A stretch of DNA of 64,000 bases from Pseudohongiella acticola (GTDB lineage Bacteria > Pseudomonadota > Gammaproteobacteria > Pseudomonadales > Pseudohongiellaceae): contig NZ_MASR01000001.1 of assembly GCF_001758195.1 (NCBI RefSeq), positions 2,418,001-2,482,000 on the forward strand. The letters are read 5' to 3'. Each line of letters starts with the position of its first letter. The stretch's first letter is position 1. The position numbers were made by a program, and so were the translations under genes. This document shows, in pieces, positions 16,649 to 26,664 of this stretch. The notes under the pieces are model-generated. The model saw only the letters and a program-made list of their open reading frames with translations. It was not told the origin of the DNA and did not search any database.

Positions 16649-17860
16649 TTATACCGACCGGGTAGCCAGCGCCGGTGTGATCCGGGCAGCTGCCCGGGAC
16701 GGCCCGATAACGGCAAGCTGACCGACCAGCAACAGAGCCAGCATGCCGACCGGTGTGTAATACCAGTCGATCCTGGGCATGTTGAAGGTCTGTACCAGGA
16801 AAATGTTGAACGCGATGGTCAGGATTGCACCCGTCAGCACGCCTATACCGGAAATCATGACGTTCTCGACAAGAAAGTAACGCAGTATGTCGCCCTGGGT
16901 CGCGCCCAGTGCCCGACGCGTGCCAATCTGCTTGCGACGGCGATTGATGCTGAATACCGCGAGGCCGACAATCCCCATCGCGGTGATAAAAACCAGGGTG
17001 GCAATGACCACGTACAGAATACGTGTCATCACGCTGTCGATGCGGTAGCTCTCCTCACGTGTCTCCTGCAGGGTCTGCAACTGGCGCAGTATGCGTTCGC
17101 TGTTGCTTGCCGCCAGCATTTCCTCGACTTGTGGCATGAGGCGGTTCTGTTCTCCGGCTTCAGTTCGTATCAGGTAAAGCGAGGAGCCATCGATGACAAC
17201 TTCCGGAAAAATGGCCGAGTTCTCGATATCAGGCCATTCCGGCCAGGGTGCCTGCAGTCGGCGCACGACACCGATAATACGCACCGCCTGTTGAGACGGT
17301 GTGTACAGGGTCTGACCCACGGCGGATTGTACTGAACCGTCGAACAGGCGCTGGGCCAGCGCCTGGGTAATGATGACGGAACCGGCATTGGCATTCAGAG
17401 ATGACTCGCGCACGAGCAAATCAGATTCTGAAAAGTCGACGCCGGCAATGAGCTCCAGATCCATTGTGTTGAGGGCGTGGTGATCGGCGTAATAGATGGC
17501 GCTGGGCACCATTGAGGCAACGTCGTTGGGCTCCAGACTGAAACCTGAAGAGGAGCCACTGCCGCTGACCGGAATGGCGTTGATGACAGTCGCATCAGCA
17601 ATGCCGGGTGTTTGTCGAAGACGCGCCAGGTCATCCGCGTAAGTGACTTCCTCATTGAAGTCCTGACCAAACCCGATACTTCTAATGTAAAAAAGATTGT
17701 CTTCGTCAATACCGCTCGGGCGTTGCATCAGCTCGCCGCGCTGATTGATGATATAGATGGCATTGACGATGACCGTCATGGTAAAGGCAATCTGTACCGC
17801 TATTAGTATGACGCCAAGTTTGTTGCGCAGCAGTGCGCGCAGAATAGGGCCGAATTCCAT
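16649..17860 (-). CDS. MacB-like ABC transporter permease (second subunit)
   Basis: The protein has 403 residues: one N-terminal membrane helix, a periplasmic MacB_PCD-like domain of about 220 residues, then three C-terminal helices of the FtsX type including INRRRKQIGTRRALGATQGDIL, the usual coupling segment. It is the last gene of the operon adaptor, ATPase, permease 1, permease 2, and starts 9 bp after permease 1. With permease 1 it probably forms a heterodimeric membrane part of a tripartite efflux or lipoprotein-handling pump. Type VII ABC proteins act as mechanotransducers rather than channels. Confidence 0.87.
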   Translation of the reverse strand: MEFGPILRALLRNKLGVILIAVQIAFTMTVIVNAIYIINQRGELMQRPSGIDEDNLFYIRSIGFGQDFNEEVTYADDLARLRQTPGIADATVINAIPVSGSGSSSGFSLEPNDVASMVPSAIYYADHHALNTMDLELIAGVDFSESDLLVRESSLNANAGSVIITQALAQRLFDGSVQSAVGQTLYTPSQQAVRIIGVVRRLQAPWPEWPDIENSAIFPEVVIDGSSLYLIRTEAGEQNRLMPQVEEMLAASNSERILRQLQTLQETREESYRIDSVMTRILYVVIATLVFITAMGIVGLAVFSINRRRKQIGTRRALGATQGDILRYFLVENVMISGIGVLTGAILTIAFNIFLVQTFNMPRIDWYYTPVGMLALLLVGQLAVIGPSRAAARITPALATRSV

Positions 17861-17869
17861 ACGTTTCTC

Positions 17870-19177
17870 CTACTGCAATTTAAGGTGAATGGCAGGGTTG
17901 ATGTTGCAGGCCCGCCAGATTGGATACAGGCCAGCGATGATTGTGCTGACAATGGCCAGCGCAATGGTCACCAGCACCACGGTCAGATTCAGGTGCATCC
18001 AGTCAGAGACAATGAGGTCGCCCATCAATATCTTGATGCCTTCCAGTCCCAGTGCTGCCACACCGAGGCCGAGCACGCCGCCCATGGCGCCGATAAAGCC
18101 GGCTTCAATCACATGTTGAATAAACAGAGAGCCCTTGTGTGCACCCAATGCCTGGCGGACACCGATTTCAGGTGCTTTGCCCAGGAATTTAGCCAACAGC
18201 AGGCCGACCGTGTTGAGCAAACAAACGGCGAGCAGCATGGCAGCAAGCGCTGACAGAATGCGGGTTTCGTCGGGCAGCACCTCCTGCTCAACCAGCCATT
18301 CATTTACATCGAACAGACGTTTGTCGACCGGCACCCGCAGACGACCAAAGGACTTCTGTTCGGCGGCATAGTTGTTGATCAGATTCAGGTAGTCCTCATA
18401 ACTGTTCTGATCCTGCAGCTCGACCCAGAATTGAATCCACGCGCACTCAGCGTTCAGGAAGGCCTGGAAACCATCGCCTTCAGGCGCCTTCCAGCAATTG
18501 GTATTGCCTGCACGGTTCATGCGTAGGGAAACGATCAGATGCCAGGGGATATAGGCTTCTTCGATCGGGTCGAAGGGGCCGTTATTGACATCGTAGAACT
18601 TGGGCACGGGCGCCCACTGCTCAAGCACACCCACGACGGTAAAATTAAAGCCGTGTAGCAGCACTGTCTCACCCACCGAATTGGACCCACCAAACAACTG
18701 CTGGTTGAGCTCCTGTGACAGCACAATGACCTGCTGACGGTTTTCATCAGCACTGCGATCCCAGCCGCTACCGTACTGAAAAGGAATATCAAACATGGTA
18801 AAGAATTCGCTGAAGTTACCACGACCATTAACCCCGAATGGCCGGATTTCTCTATTCTGCGGTTCCACCACGCCCGAAAACTTTGAACTGGCTGTTCTGG
18901 CGTGTTCATTGGTCAGTTCCAGTAACGCCATAGCATCGATATAGGTCAGCTGAGGCGGCGCTTCAAAGTCGGGAAACGAAGGGTCACCATAGTCGAGTTG
19001 AACGTGGTACAGCTGATCACTTTTGTGTGGTATCGGGTCGCCGCCCATAAAATAGTTAAGCGTGAAAATTACCATGTAAGCGCCAATGCCGATGGCCACG
19101 GCCAGCACCATCAGTGAACTGAGGACCGGATTGCGACGGTAACTCAGCAGAGCCAGGCGGATATAATAGAAGAGCAT
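17870..19177 (-). CDS. MacB-like ABC transporter permease (first subunit)
   Basis: The protein has 435 residues: an N-terminal helix (SLMVLAVAIGIGAYMVIFTLNYF), a large periplasmic domain with two cysteines around CWKAPEGDGFQAFLNAEC, and three C-terminal helices with the FLGKAPEIGVRQALGAHKGSLF coupling segment. It is the first of two consecutive, clearly different permeases, suggesting an obligate heterodimer. It follows the ATPase gene by 15 bp. Confidence 0.87.
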   Translation of the reverse strand: MLFYYIRLALLSYRRNPVLSSLMVLAVAIGIGAYMVIFTLNYFMGGDPIPHKSDQLYHVQLDYGDPSFPDFEAPPQLTYIDAMALLELTNEHARTASSKFSGVVEPQNREIRPFGVNGRGNFSEFFTMFDIPFQYGSGWDRSADENRQQVIVLSQELNQQLFGGSNSVGETVLLHGFNFTVVGVLEQWAPVPKFYDVNNGPFDPIEEAYIPWHLIVSLRMNRAGNTNCWKAPEGDGFQAFLNAECAWIQFWVELQDQNSYEDYLNLINNYAAEQKSFGRLRVPVDKRLFDVNEWLVEQEVLPDETRILSALAAMLLAVCLLNTVGLLLAKFLGKAPEIGVRQALGAHKGSLFIQHVIEAGFIGAMGGVLGLGVAALGLEGIKILMGDLIVSDWMHLNLTVVLVTIALAIVSTIIAGLYPIWRACNINPAIHLKLQ

Positions 19178-19192
19178 GTTGTCGTCTCCCTG

Positions 19193-19897
19193 TCAGCTGA
19201 CAGCATCAAGTTGACCAGCGGAAGCCAACTGATCAGTTTGGGCAATTCGCCCATCCATAAAATGGATGTTGCGGGCGCTGCGACTAGCCAGCGACGGGTC
19301 ATGTGTCACCATAATAATGGTGGTGCCGGCAGCGTTGATATTCTGAAGCAGTTCCATGACGCCTTCTGCCGTGTTGGAGTCCAGATTGCCTGTGGGCTCG
19401 TCGGCCAGCAGGAAGCGAGGCTCGCCGACCAGGGCGCGGGCGATCGCAACACGTTGCTGCTGCCCGCCGGACAGCTGTGACGGCAGATGTTTTTTGCGTG
19501 ACAGCAGTCCCACCGAATCCAGCGCCCGCTCGATTCTGTCTTTGCGCTCGGCGGCTTTCATGCCGCGGTATCGTAGCGGCACGTCAACATTGTCGAACAG
19601 GTTCAGGTCCGGCATCAGGTTAAAGCTCTGGAAAATAAACCCTATTTTCTGGTTGCGCAGTCTGGCACGTTGGTAATCACTCAATGCAGCGACATTTTGC
19701 CCGTCCAGCAGGTATTCACCGTCAGTCCAGGTCTCCAGCAGGCCGGCGATGTTCAGGAACGTGGTTTTGCCGCAGCCCGACGGACCGGTGATGGTGATGA
19801 ACTCACCTTCGGTTACGTCCAGCGAAATATCGCGCAAGGCGTGGGTTTCCACCAGGTCGGTGCGAAATACCTTCTGTATGTGTGTCATTTTGAGCAT
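19193..19897 (-). CDS. ABC transporter ATPase, LolD/MacB type
   Basis: I choose the ATG at 19897, which follows AAGGAGAC, over the upstream ATG at 19927. The 234-residue ATPase has Walker [11 protein letters not shown], the [28 protein letters not shown]-loop, signature [15 protein letters not shown], Walker [13 protein letters not shown] and H-loop VTHDP. This is the LolD/MacB/FtsE-like clade that energises MacB permeases. It sits between the adaptor and the two permeases. Confidence 0.93.
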   Translation of the reverse strand: MLKMTHIQKVFRTDLVETHALRDISLDVTEGEFITITGPSGCGKTTFLNIAGLLETWTDGEYLLDGQNVAALSDYQRARLRNQKIGFIFQSFNLMPDLNLFDNVDVPLRYRGMKAAERKDRIERALDSVGLLSRKKHLPSQLSGGQQQRVAIARALVGEPRFLLADEPTGNLDSNTAEGVMELLQNINAAGTTIIMVTHDPSLASRSARNIHFMDGRIAQTDQLASAGQLDAVS

Positions 19898-19954
19898 GCG
19901 GTGTCTCCTTGTGGTGGTCAGCACCACGCTGAACGTCTTTGTTAACAGTTGTTA

Positions 19955-21229
19955 TCAGTTATTGATCAGAACAGTGTCGGCTTCGTCAAACGCGTCAGTG
20001 CCAGAGACAATGATGGTATCGCCGGGGTTCAGGCCGTCGAGTATTTCAACCGACGCCAGACTGGTCGCGCCAATGACAATGGGGGTGCGATAGGCGATGT
20101 CATTTATCACCCGGTAAGCCTGGCGGCCGCTGCCGCTTTCCAGGAACTGTCCGCGTTGAACCATGAGAACGTTCTGTTTCTCCTCCAGCAGAATACGTGT
20201 ACTCAGGCGTTGATTCTGTCGCAGGCCATCCGGTACACGTTCGTCAAAACGCAGTCGGGCAGAGACCTGGTTGTCGACTATTTCAGGAGACACTGCCACC
20301 AGTGTGGCGTGCTGCAATTGCGTGCCAGCGCGAACCTCGGCGAGCATGCCAATGGCCAGGTCGCCAACGTAATTTTCCGGTACCTGTACTTCTATCTCGA
20401 AGGCAGAAAGATCGACCACACTCAGTACAGCCTGGTTGCGGGCGACATTGGTCTTCTGGTCGACCAACAGGTTGCCAACGATGCCGCTGACGGGAGAGAC
20501 AATGGCGAGCTCCTCGACCTGACGGGACAGGTCCTGCACCAGCAGTTCCTGCTGGTCCACTGCCAGTTGTCGCGTCTGTAGTTCAAAGGTCAGGCGTTCA
20601 TTATCGAGCTCGGTGTCAAGCTCTGCGTGTTTGTGCATGATTCTGGCGGTATCAAGATTGTCGCGGGTGCGTTCGTGATCCACACTGCTGATCGCACCCT
20701 GCGCAATGGCGAGTTCTGAGCGAGTCAGTTCACGTTGTGCTGCTTTTAAAGCCAGCGCTGCTGAATCGAACGCGCGCGTATTTTCAAGCACTTCCTGTTG
20801 GTTGGCGATGCGCTGGCGGTCATATTCAATCTGTAGTGACATCAGCCGTGAGCGCTCCTGTAACAGCATGTTCTGCATCTCCGGGCTGTCGATGGTGGCA
20901 AGAACCTGTCCCTGCTCCACTTCATCGCCGGCATCAACATTAAACGTGATGGTGCCGGTCTGGCTGGCGAACAGGGTCGGGCTCATGGCGGCAACGACTC
21001 GTCCCTGCACTGTGACGTCACGCACGAAGTCGCCGCGGATGACCTGCGCAAAACGCAGGCGCTCGGCAGACACTGACTGTTGCGCCTGCGTCCAGCGTTG
21101 CAGCGCAGGCAGTGCGAGCCAGGCAAACAGTAGTAGTGACGCTGAGATCACTGTGATGATGATCAATTTTTTGCGACCGGTGGTCGGCGTCAGAACAACG
21201 TCTTGCGCGGAGGTATCGCTGATTGTCAT
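19955..21229 (-). CDS. HlyD/RND-type membrane fusion (adaptor) protein
   Basis: The 424-residue protein has an N-terminal membrane anchor (KLIIITVISASLLLFAWLALPAL), a barrel-sandwich lipoyl half (GTITFNVDAGDEVEQGQVLA), a coiled-coil hairpin from about 110 to 215, the second lipoyl half (IVSPVSGIVGNLLVDQKTNV) and a beta-barrel domain. It would bridge the MacB-like permeases to an outer membrane TolC-type channel, which is not in this window. First gene of the efflux operon. Confidence 0.9.
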   Translation of the reverse strand: MTISDTSAQDVVLTPTTGRKKLIIITVISASLLLFAWLALPALQRWTQAQQSVSAERLRFAQVIRGDFVRDVTVQGRVVAAMSPTLFASQTGTITFNVDAGDEVEQGQVLATIDSPEMQNMLLQERSRLMSLQIEYDRQRIANQQEVLENTRAFDSAALALKAAQRELTRSELAIAQGAISSVDHERTRDNLDTARIMHKHAELDTELDNERLTFELQTRQLAVDQQELLVQDLSRQVEELAIVSPVSGIVGNLLVDQKTNVARNQAVLSVVDLSAFEIEVQVPENYVGDLAIGMLAEVRAGTQLQHATLVAVSPEIVDNQVSARLRFDERVPDGLRQNQRLSTRILLEEKQNVLMVQRGQFLESGSGRQAYRVINDIAYRTPIVIGATSLASVEILDGLNPGDTIIVSGTDAFDEADTVLINN

Positions 21230-21620
21230 TTTTGTACCGATACAATAAAAAGTTGGGCTTGGTGCTGTTTAAACCGGGACTGAACAAGACTGAGACGTTG
21301 CTGTCGAGACAAGGGTTCAAATCCACTGCTAAATAGCTGTTTGGCGCATAGGGGATAGCAAGATTGAGGCCAAGCGCCAAGAAATGTTGATTAGTTTATA
21401 AAAAACAACAGGATAAGGTGGCTTCAGTGAGTGCGGGTAGAATCCGTTTGGGGAAATTGGTGGCTATTCTGCAAGAGGGTTGGCGAAGTTCGCCACCGAA
21501 GTTGGCAATTGCGCCATACGGAGCACGCACAGTTGAAAGGTTTTGAGAGCAGGCAGGAAAACAAAAAAAGCCGGCTGAGTCAGCCGGCTTTTTTTGGGGA
21601 ATACACAATCATCCGTTGCT
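21230..21620. other. 391-bp intergenic region
   Basis: It holds the bidirectional terminator (21563-21595), a small palindrome GGCGAA-G-TTCGCC (21482-21494), and presumably the minus-strand promoter of the efflux operon. I find no ORF with a ribosome site. A plus-strand small RNA ending at the terminator is possible but unsupported. Confidence 0.5.
21563..21595. terminator. Bidirectional intrinsic terminator
   Basis: Seven A, GCCGGCTG, three-base loop, CAGCCGGC, seven T: a 15-bp perfect stem that works on both strands. On the minus strand it ends the serine hydrolase transcript, 26 bp past its stop. Confidence 0.95.
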
Positions 21621-22850
21621 TCAGTCGATGGCCTCGTAAACCACGCGCTGAGCCACGTTGTTGTCAAACGGCGCACCGCGTGGACCGCCGCGCTTCTGTT
21701 CCATGTAGATCATGAAGAACTCATTGACCGGGTCCACCACGAACAGTGTGCCACCGATGCCGCGCCATCCGAAGTTGCTGGCGCCGTCAGGGTTGGCCGC
21801 ATCAACCGGCTGCAAATGGAAACCCAGGCTCCAGCCACCACGGTCGCCGTAGAAAAAGTATTCGCGCGACACATCGTCGGTGATGCGTTCTTCCTGCATC
21901 AACGCCAGTGTTTCCTCTTCCAGAATGCGCGCGCCGTTATACTCGCCATTGTTCAGCAGCATCTGGGCAAAGCGCACATAATCTTCAGTCGTGGAGTTGA
22001 GCCCACCGCCACCGGACAGCATGGGTCGCACCACGGTATTGTCGCCCATGGCGCCATGCACCGGCTCGGCGATTCGTGACGCTTTTTCGGCCGGAACGTA
22101 GAACGTTGTTTCATCCATGCCCAGCGGTTCAAAAATGCGCTCGTTCAGAATCACGTCCAGTGTCTGGCCGGCGGCGACTTCCAGCACAGCGCCGAGCACG
22201 TCGGTGGAGTGGCCGTAGTGCCATGCTGTTCCGGGTTCAAACAGTAAGGGCAGCTCGCCCAGGCTGTCTGCCACCTCGCGCGCGGTAGCGCTGCCATCAG
22301 ACGGCACGTTGGCTTCGTACATGCCGCCCAGGGTGGTGCCCATGGCGAATATCGACTGCACCAGACCGGACTTGTGCGTCAGCAGATGCGCAACCGTCAT
22401 TTCGTTCTGTGCCGGGCGGGTGGCGCCGGTCTCCTGATCTATGATCTCCAGTGAACTGAAGGCAGGAATATATTTGCCGACCGGATCATCAATGCTGAGC
22501 AGGCCGTCTTCCACCATCGACATGGCGGCAACACTGACAACGGGCTTGGTCATGGAGTAAATGCGAAAAATGGTCTGGGCATCCACCGGCGTGGCATCGT
22601 CAGGACCCTGGGTGCCGGCGGTCTCCAGTAACCCGACGCCTCTGTTGTTGCCTACCAGCAGGAGCGCGCCGGCGATGTGGTTGCCGTCAACAGCAGCCTG
22701 CATCTGCGACTGAATAGAGGCGATTTCTGACGAATCAATCCCAAATTCGGACGCATCAATCATGTTGATGGAGCTGTCATCCGCCATGGCAGTGATGGAG
22801 CCGGCCAGCAGCAGGGCCGCTGCGGCAGTGGTCTGTATGATCTGTTTCAT
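21621..22850 (-). CDS. Beta-lactamase-fold serine hydrolase, periplasmic
   Basis: The 409-residue protein has a clean Sec signal (AAAALLLAGSITAMADD) and class C beta-lactamase/esterase EstB-like motifs: SMTK in FRIYSMTKPVVSVAAMSMVED, the YGHS (Tyr-x-x-Ser type) motif in TAWHYGHSTDVLG, and a late FGWRGIGGTLFVVDP. It probably acts as an esterase or D-aminopeptidase rather than a true lactamase. It is distinct from the paralogue at 4679-5941. A strong terminator follows. Confidence 0.88.
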   Translation of the reverse strand: MKQIIQTTAAAALLLAGSITAMADDSSINMIDASEFGIDSSEIASIQSQMQAAVDGNHIAGALLLVGNNRGVGLLETAGTQGPDDATPVDAQTIFRIYSMTKPVVSVAAMSMVEDGLLSIDDPVGKYIPAFSSLEIIDQETGATRPAQNEMTVAHLLTHKSGLVQSIFAMGTTLGGMYEANVPSDGSATAREVADSLGELPLLFEPGTAWHYGHSTDVLGAVLEVAAGQTLDVILNERIFEPLGMDETTFYVPAEKASRIAEPVHGAMGDNTVVRPMLSGGGGLNSTTEDYVRFAQMLLNNGEYNGARILEEETLALMQEERITDDVSREYFFYGDRGGWSLGFHLQPVDAANPDGASNFGWRGIGGTLFVVDPVNEFFMIYMEQKRGGPRGAPFDNNVAQRVVYEAID

Positions 22851-23084
22851 GGGTGAGTCACCTCAGCGTTGTTGTTGTCGGGCTCTGTTATGCAGCCCTG
22901 ATCTTGAGATGATTATGCGGTAGCACCTGAAATGAGTCAATTTGACACGGGATACGCTACCCGGAACGCACGGCAGCACGATTGTTACCAACATTTCATT
23001 ATCTGCAAAGATGGTAATTTGCGGCCTGACTGTGTATTTTTGCGAACAGAAACCAACAGCAGACCCTCACCAAGAGAGCGACTC

Positions 23085-24257
23085 ATGCAACTGATAATAA
23101 AACTGATTGCGGGCATATTAACAGGTATGCTGGTCGGGCTTTTCGCCCCTTATGGCCTGATCCAGGTATTAATCACCTTCAAAGCCCTGTTCGGTGAACT
23201 GCTGTTCTTTACCATTCCGTTGTTGATTCTGTTTTTTATCACCAGTGGCATTGCTGCCTTGCCCACCAATGCAGGGCGTCTGCTGGGCCGTTCGTTGGGC
23301 CTGGCGTACCTGTCCACATTAATTGCCGGCACCATTGCCTTTATGGTGGCAGCGATACTGGTGCCCATGCTGACCTCACCCGGATCCGCGACCCCTGAGT
23401 CCGGTCAGGTGACCCTGGCGCCGTTTGTTGAGCTGACAATACCGCCGGTCTTTAATGTCATGACGGCGCTGGCACTGGCCTTTATTTTCGGGGTAGGCAT
23501 TGCCGCCACGGGCGCCACACAATTAAAAACGTTGTCAGATCACGGGCGCGACATTATTCAGCGCCTGTTGGTGAATATCATCATACCGCTGCTGCCGGTG
23601 TATATTGCCGGGGTGTTTGCCGAGCTGGCTGCGGCAGGCACCGTGTTTGGTACCTTACGTACCTTTGGTGTGGTGCTGATCATGGCGCTGGTACTGCACT
23701 GGGCGTGGATACTGCTGCTGTTTACGCTCGCGGGCATCAAGGCTGGCAAATCGCCGCTCACGCTGATCCGCAACATGTTGCCCGCCTACTTTACGGCGCT
23801 GGGCACCATGTCAAGTGCCGCCACCATCCCGGTGTCGCTGCAAGCCAGTAAAAACAATGGCGTAAAGCCGGATGTTGCCGACTTCACCGTGCCGCTGTTT
23901 GCCACGGTTCATCTGTCCGGCTCAACGATCACCATTGTCAGTTGTGCGGTCGCGGTGATGTCCATTTACAACGGCCTCGACATTCCGTCGCTGACCATTA
24001 TCGTGCCATTCATTCTGATGCTGGGCATTGTTATGCTGGCAGCGCCCGGTGTGCCGGGCGGGGCGGTGATGGCGGCGGTGGGGTTGTTGGGCTCAATGTT
24101 GGGCTTCAGTGAGGTCGCCGTGGCGTTGATGATTGCGCTGTACATGGCGCAGGACAGTTTTGGCACGGCCTGTAATGTGACCTGTGACGGTGCCTTGTCG
24201 ATTCTGGTTGGCGAGGCCGCTACAGAAGAGCCTGACACGACGACTGCGTCATCATGA
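23085..24257 (+). CDS. DAACS-family dicarboxylate or amino acid:cation symporter
   Basis: I choose the ATG at 23085, preceded by GAGAG, because the 51 residues encoded from the upstream ATG at 22932 are hydrophilic and unlike the family. The 390-residue product has about eight membrane helices and the SSAATIPVSLQASK reentrant loop and late APGVPGGAVMAAVGLLGSMLGF, typical of glutamate/C4-dicarboxylate symporters (GltP/DctA fold). The usual NMDGT-type motif is replaced by the weaker SGSTITIVSCAVAV, so the substrate and ion may differ. Its stop overlaps that of the convergent MscS gene in the palindrome TCATGA. Confidence 0.85.
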   Translation: MQLIIKLIAGILTGMLVGLFAPYGLIQVLITFKALFGELLFFTIPLLILFFITSGIAALPTNAGRLLGRSLGLAYLSTLIAGTIAFMVAAILVPMLTSPGSATPESGQVTLAPFVELTIPPVFNVMTALALAFIFGVGIAATGATQLKTLSDHGRDIIQRLLVNIIIPLLPVYIAGVFAELAAAGTVFGTLRTFGVVLIMALVLHWAWILLLFTLAGIKAGKSPLTLIRNMLPAYFTALGTMSSAATIPVSLQASKNNGVKPDVADFTVPLFATVHLSGSTITIVSCAVAVMSIYNGLDIPSLTIIVPFILMLGIVMLAAPGVPGGAVMAAVGLLGSMLGFSEVAVALMIALYMAQDSFGTACNVTCDGALSILVGEAATEEPDTTTASS

Positions 24258-25139
24258 GGGCGGAGCGGTCGGCGTGTTCTCGTTAGTTTGCGGGCGGGGC
24301 AGGTAGTCATTGTTCTGAAACACCTCGGACATGATCGCCTGCTCAATAAAACCTCGTTGGCCGGACTTCACCGGCACCCGCACGATCAGGTGGATTTCCC
24401 CTGCTACCGGCACCTGCATGGTGACTCTGGGGTCGACTGAGGGTGGTTCCAGCCCCCGGCTTACGCTAAGCCGGTTCATATACCGGCGTACTTCCTCCAG
24501 GAAAGGGGCACATTGCCTGCGTGCTGACTCCACAATGGCCTGTTGCGCGCTTCGCCAGTCGTCATCGCGTTTGAACGGCACCGTGAACACATGCAGGACG
24601 TAGTCATGAGTGAAGCTTTCATTTATGACCGGTTCGGAGACAAACAGGGCGTTGGGAATCACGGCCATGCGTCCGGTGCGTTGATGCGTCAGCTTGCCGG
24701 GGCCTACTTCGAGTATGGTTGTGGCCAGCAGATTCTGATCGATGACGTCGCCCCGGAATTCCCTGATCTGGATTCTGTCACCGATACTGAAGGAACCGGC
24801 CCCAGCTTTCAGGATGGAGCCGGTAATGCACATGATCAATTCTTTGGTCGCGACGACAAACGCCACGGCAATGGCGACAATCGACAACGCCAATGTGCGT
24901 AACTCCTCACCCCAGATCAAAGCCAGGCCCAGCATCAGCAGCAGTATGAACCCGTTACGGGTCTGCACCAGCCAGCGCCGGCGCAGTTCCATCGAATCAA
25001 CCTGACGCCTGATAAAACGCGACACCAGTGCGCGGGCGATCAGTACAGCCACAATCAATAATCCGGTGCTGACCAGCAGGCTCAACAGAGTGTCTGGCAC
25101 CACAAAATTGGCAAATGACATTCTAATACTGTCAATCAT
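24252..25139 (-). CDS. Small MscS-family mechanosensitive channel
   Basis: The protein has 295 residues. Three N-terminal membrane helices lead into the MscS beta domain (AGAGSFSIGDRIQIREFRGDV) and a C-terminal alpha-beta domain. The helix before the beta domain has the small-residue packing of MscS TM3. It opens under membrane tension to release solutes during hypo-osmotic shock. AAAGGG precedes the start. Single gene. Confidence 0.87.
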   Translation of the reverse strand: MIDSIRMSFANFVVPDTLLSLLVSTGLLIVAVLIARALVSRFIRRQVDSMELRRRWLVQTRNGFILLLMLGLALIWGEELRTLALSIVAIAVAFVVATKELIMCITGSILKAGAGSFSIGDRIQIREFRGDVIDQNLLATTILEVGPGKLTHQRTGRMAVIPNALFVSEPVINESFTHDYVLHVFTVPFKRDDDWRSAQQAIVESARRQCAPFLEEVRRYMNRLSVSRGLEPPSVDPRVTMQVPVAGEIHLIVRVPVKSGQRGFIEQAIMSEVFQNNDYLPRPQTNENTPTAPPS

Positions 25140-25263
25140 GGTTTAACCCTTTCATCTGTCACCTGGCCGACCCACAAAATTTGAGCTTTCACTTGCGATG
25201 CTTCAGTCCTATTATGAGGTCTTCAACAAGGATTTGCCCACAGTTTACCAGAGAGGCTGTACT

Positions 25264-26649
25264 TTGAGTGATTCACACGCGCCTGTCGCCGCAGCTGCCG
25301 ATGCCGGCACCCAAACGTCTGCCCGGTATACGCCGGCCACTGCCATTGCCGTGGTCGTTGCCAACATGGTGGGGACAGGGGTGTTCACCAGTCTGGGATA
25401 CCAGATCATTGATATTAAATCGACCTTCGTTTTGCTGATGCTGTGGCTGGTCGGCGGTATTGCCGCGCTGTGTGGTGCCCTGACTTACGCCGAGCTTGCC
25501 AGCCGCCTGCCGCGTTCAGGTGGCGAATATAATTTTCTCAGCCAGCTATATCATCCATCGTTGGGATTCGTCTCTGGCTGGGTGTCGCTGACGGTTGGTT
25601 TTGCCGCGCCCACAGCGCTGGCGGCGATGACGTTCGCGGCGTATCTGGATTCCTCGGTCAGCCACCTGGTTTCCGTGAATAGAATGACAGCGGCGCTGGC
25701 GCTGGTCGCGGTGGTCACCTATGTACATGGCCGCAACCACAAAGCCAGTGGCGGTCTGCAGAATTGGTTCACCGTGTTGAAAGTGCTGTTGATTGTTGGA
25801 TTCGTGACGCTGGTGGGCACGACGGTGGAAGCACCGCAGACGGTTAACCTGCTGCCAACAGACGGCGACGGCACCCTGCTGTTAAGCAGTGCCTTTGCCA
25901 TTTCACTGATCTATGTCAACTATGCCTATACCGGTTGGAACTCGGCCACCTATATCGCCGGTGAGGTAGAGAATCCATCAAAATCGGTGCCGCTGGTGCT
26001 GATCGGCGGCACGGCAGTTGTTATATTGTTGTATCTGGCGCTTAATGCCGCGTTCCTGTATGCGGTGCCCATGGCCGAGCTCGAAGGACGGCTGGAAATC
26101 GGTGTTATTGTGGCTCAACAAACCTTTGGCAGCACCGGTGCACTGGTGATGGGCGGGGTGTTGTCACTGTTGCTGGTTTCAACAGTCAGTGCCATGTTGA
26201 TGGCGGGGCCGCGAGTGCTGCAGGTGATGGGTGAAGACTTTCGCCTGTTCCGTCGGCTGGCATTGCGCAATGCCAGCGGGGTGCCGCGAACAGCAGTGTA
26301 TACGCAAGGCGGGCTGACTATCCTGTTTATTGTCACCTCAACCTTTGAATCGGTACTGGTATTCTCAGGTTTTATTCTTGGTTTGAGTTCGCTGGCCACG
26401 GTACTGGGTGTTTTTGTGCTTCGATATCGATGTGGCGTAGACAGGCAGGCTGGCAGTTACCGCACCTGGCTGTTTCCGTTGCCACCCTTGATCTACAGCG
26501 CCATCATGATTTGGACGCTCAGCTTTATTGCGTTCAACCGACCACAGGAAGCTGCCATTGCGGCCATCATTATTGGGCTGGGATTCATCAGTTACCTGCT
26601 GACCGAAAAATATTCTGCTATCGAACGCAAACCTGTTCTTAAACAATAA
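25264..26649 (+). CDS. APC-superfamily amino acid permease
   Basis: The product has about 12 membrane helices with the APC hallmark VVANMVGTGVFTSLGYQ in helix 1 and YAELASRLPRSGGEYNFLSQLY, the helix 2/3 loop. I prefer the TTG at 25264, with AGAGG upstream, over the ATG at 25198, because relatives begin shortly before helix 1; either keeps the transporter intact (461 or 483 residues). It imports an amino acid or polyamine with protons. The acylase lipoprotein follows in the same direction after 15 bp, so uptake of the acylase product is a reasonable guess. Confidence 0.85.
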   Translation: MSDSHAPVAAAADAGTQTSARYTPATAIAVVVANMVGTGVFTSLGYQIIDIKSTFVLLMLWLVGGIAALCGALTYAELASRLPRSGGEYNFLSQLYHPSLGFVSGWVSLTVGFAAPTALAAMTFAAYLDSSVSHLVSVNRMTAALALVAVVTYVHGRNHKASGGLQNWFTVLKVLLIVGFVTLVGTTVEAPQTVNLLPTDGDGTLLLSSAFAISLIYVNYAYTGWNSATYIAGEVENPSKSVPLVLIGGTAVVILLYLALNAAFLYAVPMAELEGRLEIGVIVAQQTFGSTGALVMGGVLSLLLVSTVSAMLMAGPRVLQVMGEDFRLFRRLALRNASGVPRTAVYTQGGLTILFIVTSTFESVLVFSGFILGLSSLATVLGVFVLRYRCGVDRQAGSYRTWLFPLPPLIYSAIMIWTLSFIAFNRPQEAAIAAIIIGLGFISYLLTEKYSAIERKPVLKQ

Positions 26650-26664
26650 TAACGGAGATTCGTC

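Noticed and set aside
21302-21325. tRNA T-loop-like sequence GGTTCAAATCC
   Set aside because: The flanking bases do not form a T-stem and no D-arm, anticodon arm or acceptor stem can be fitted around it.
22985-23017. TTACCA ... TGGTAA inverted repeat before the DAACS gene
   Set aside because: Arms are only 6 bp with a 21-nt spacer; expected by chance in a window of this size.
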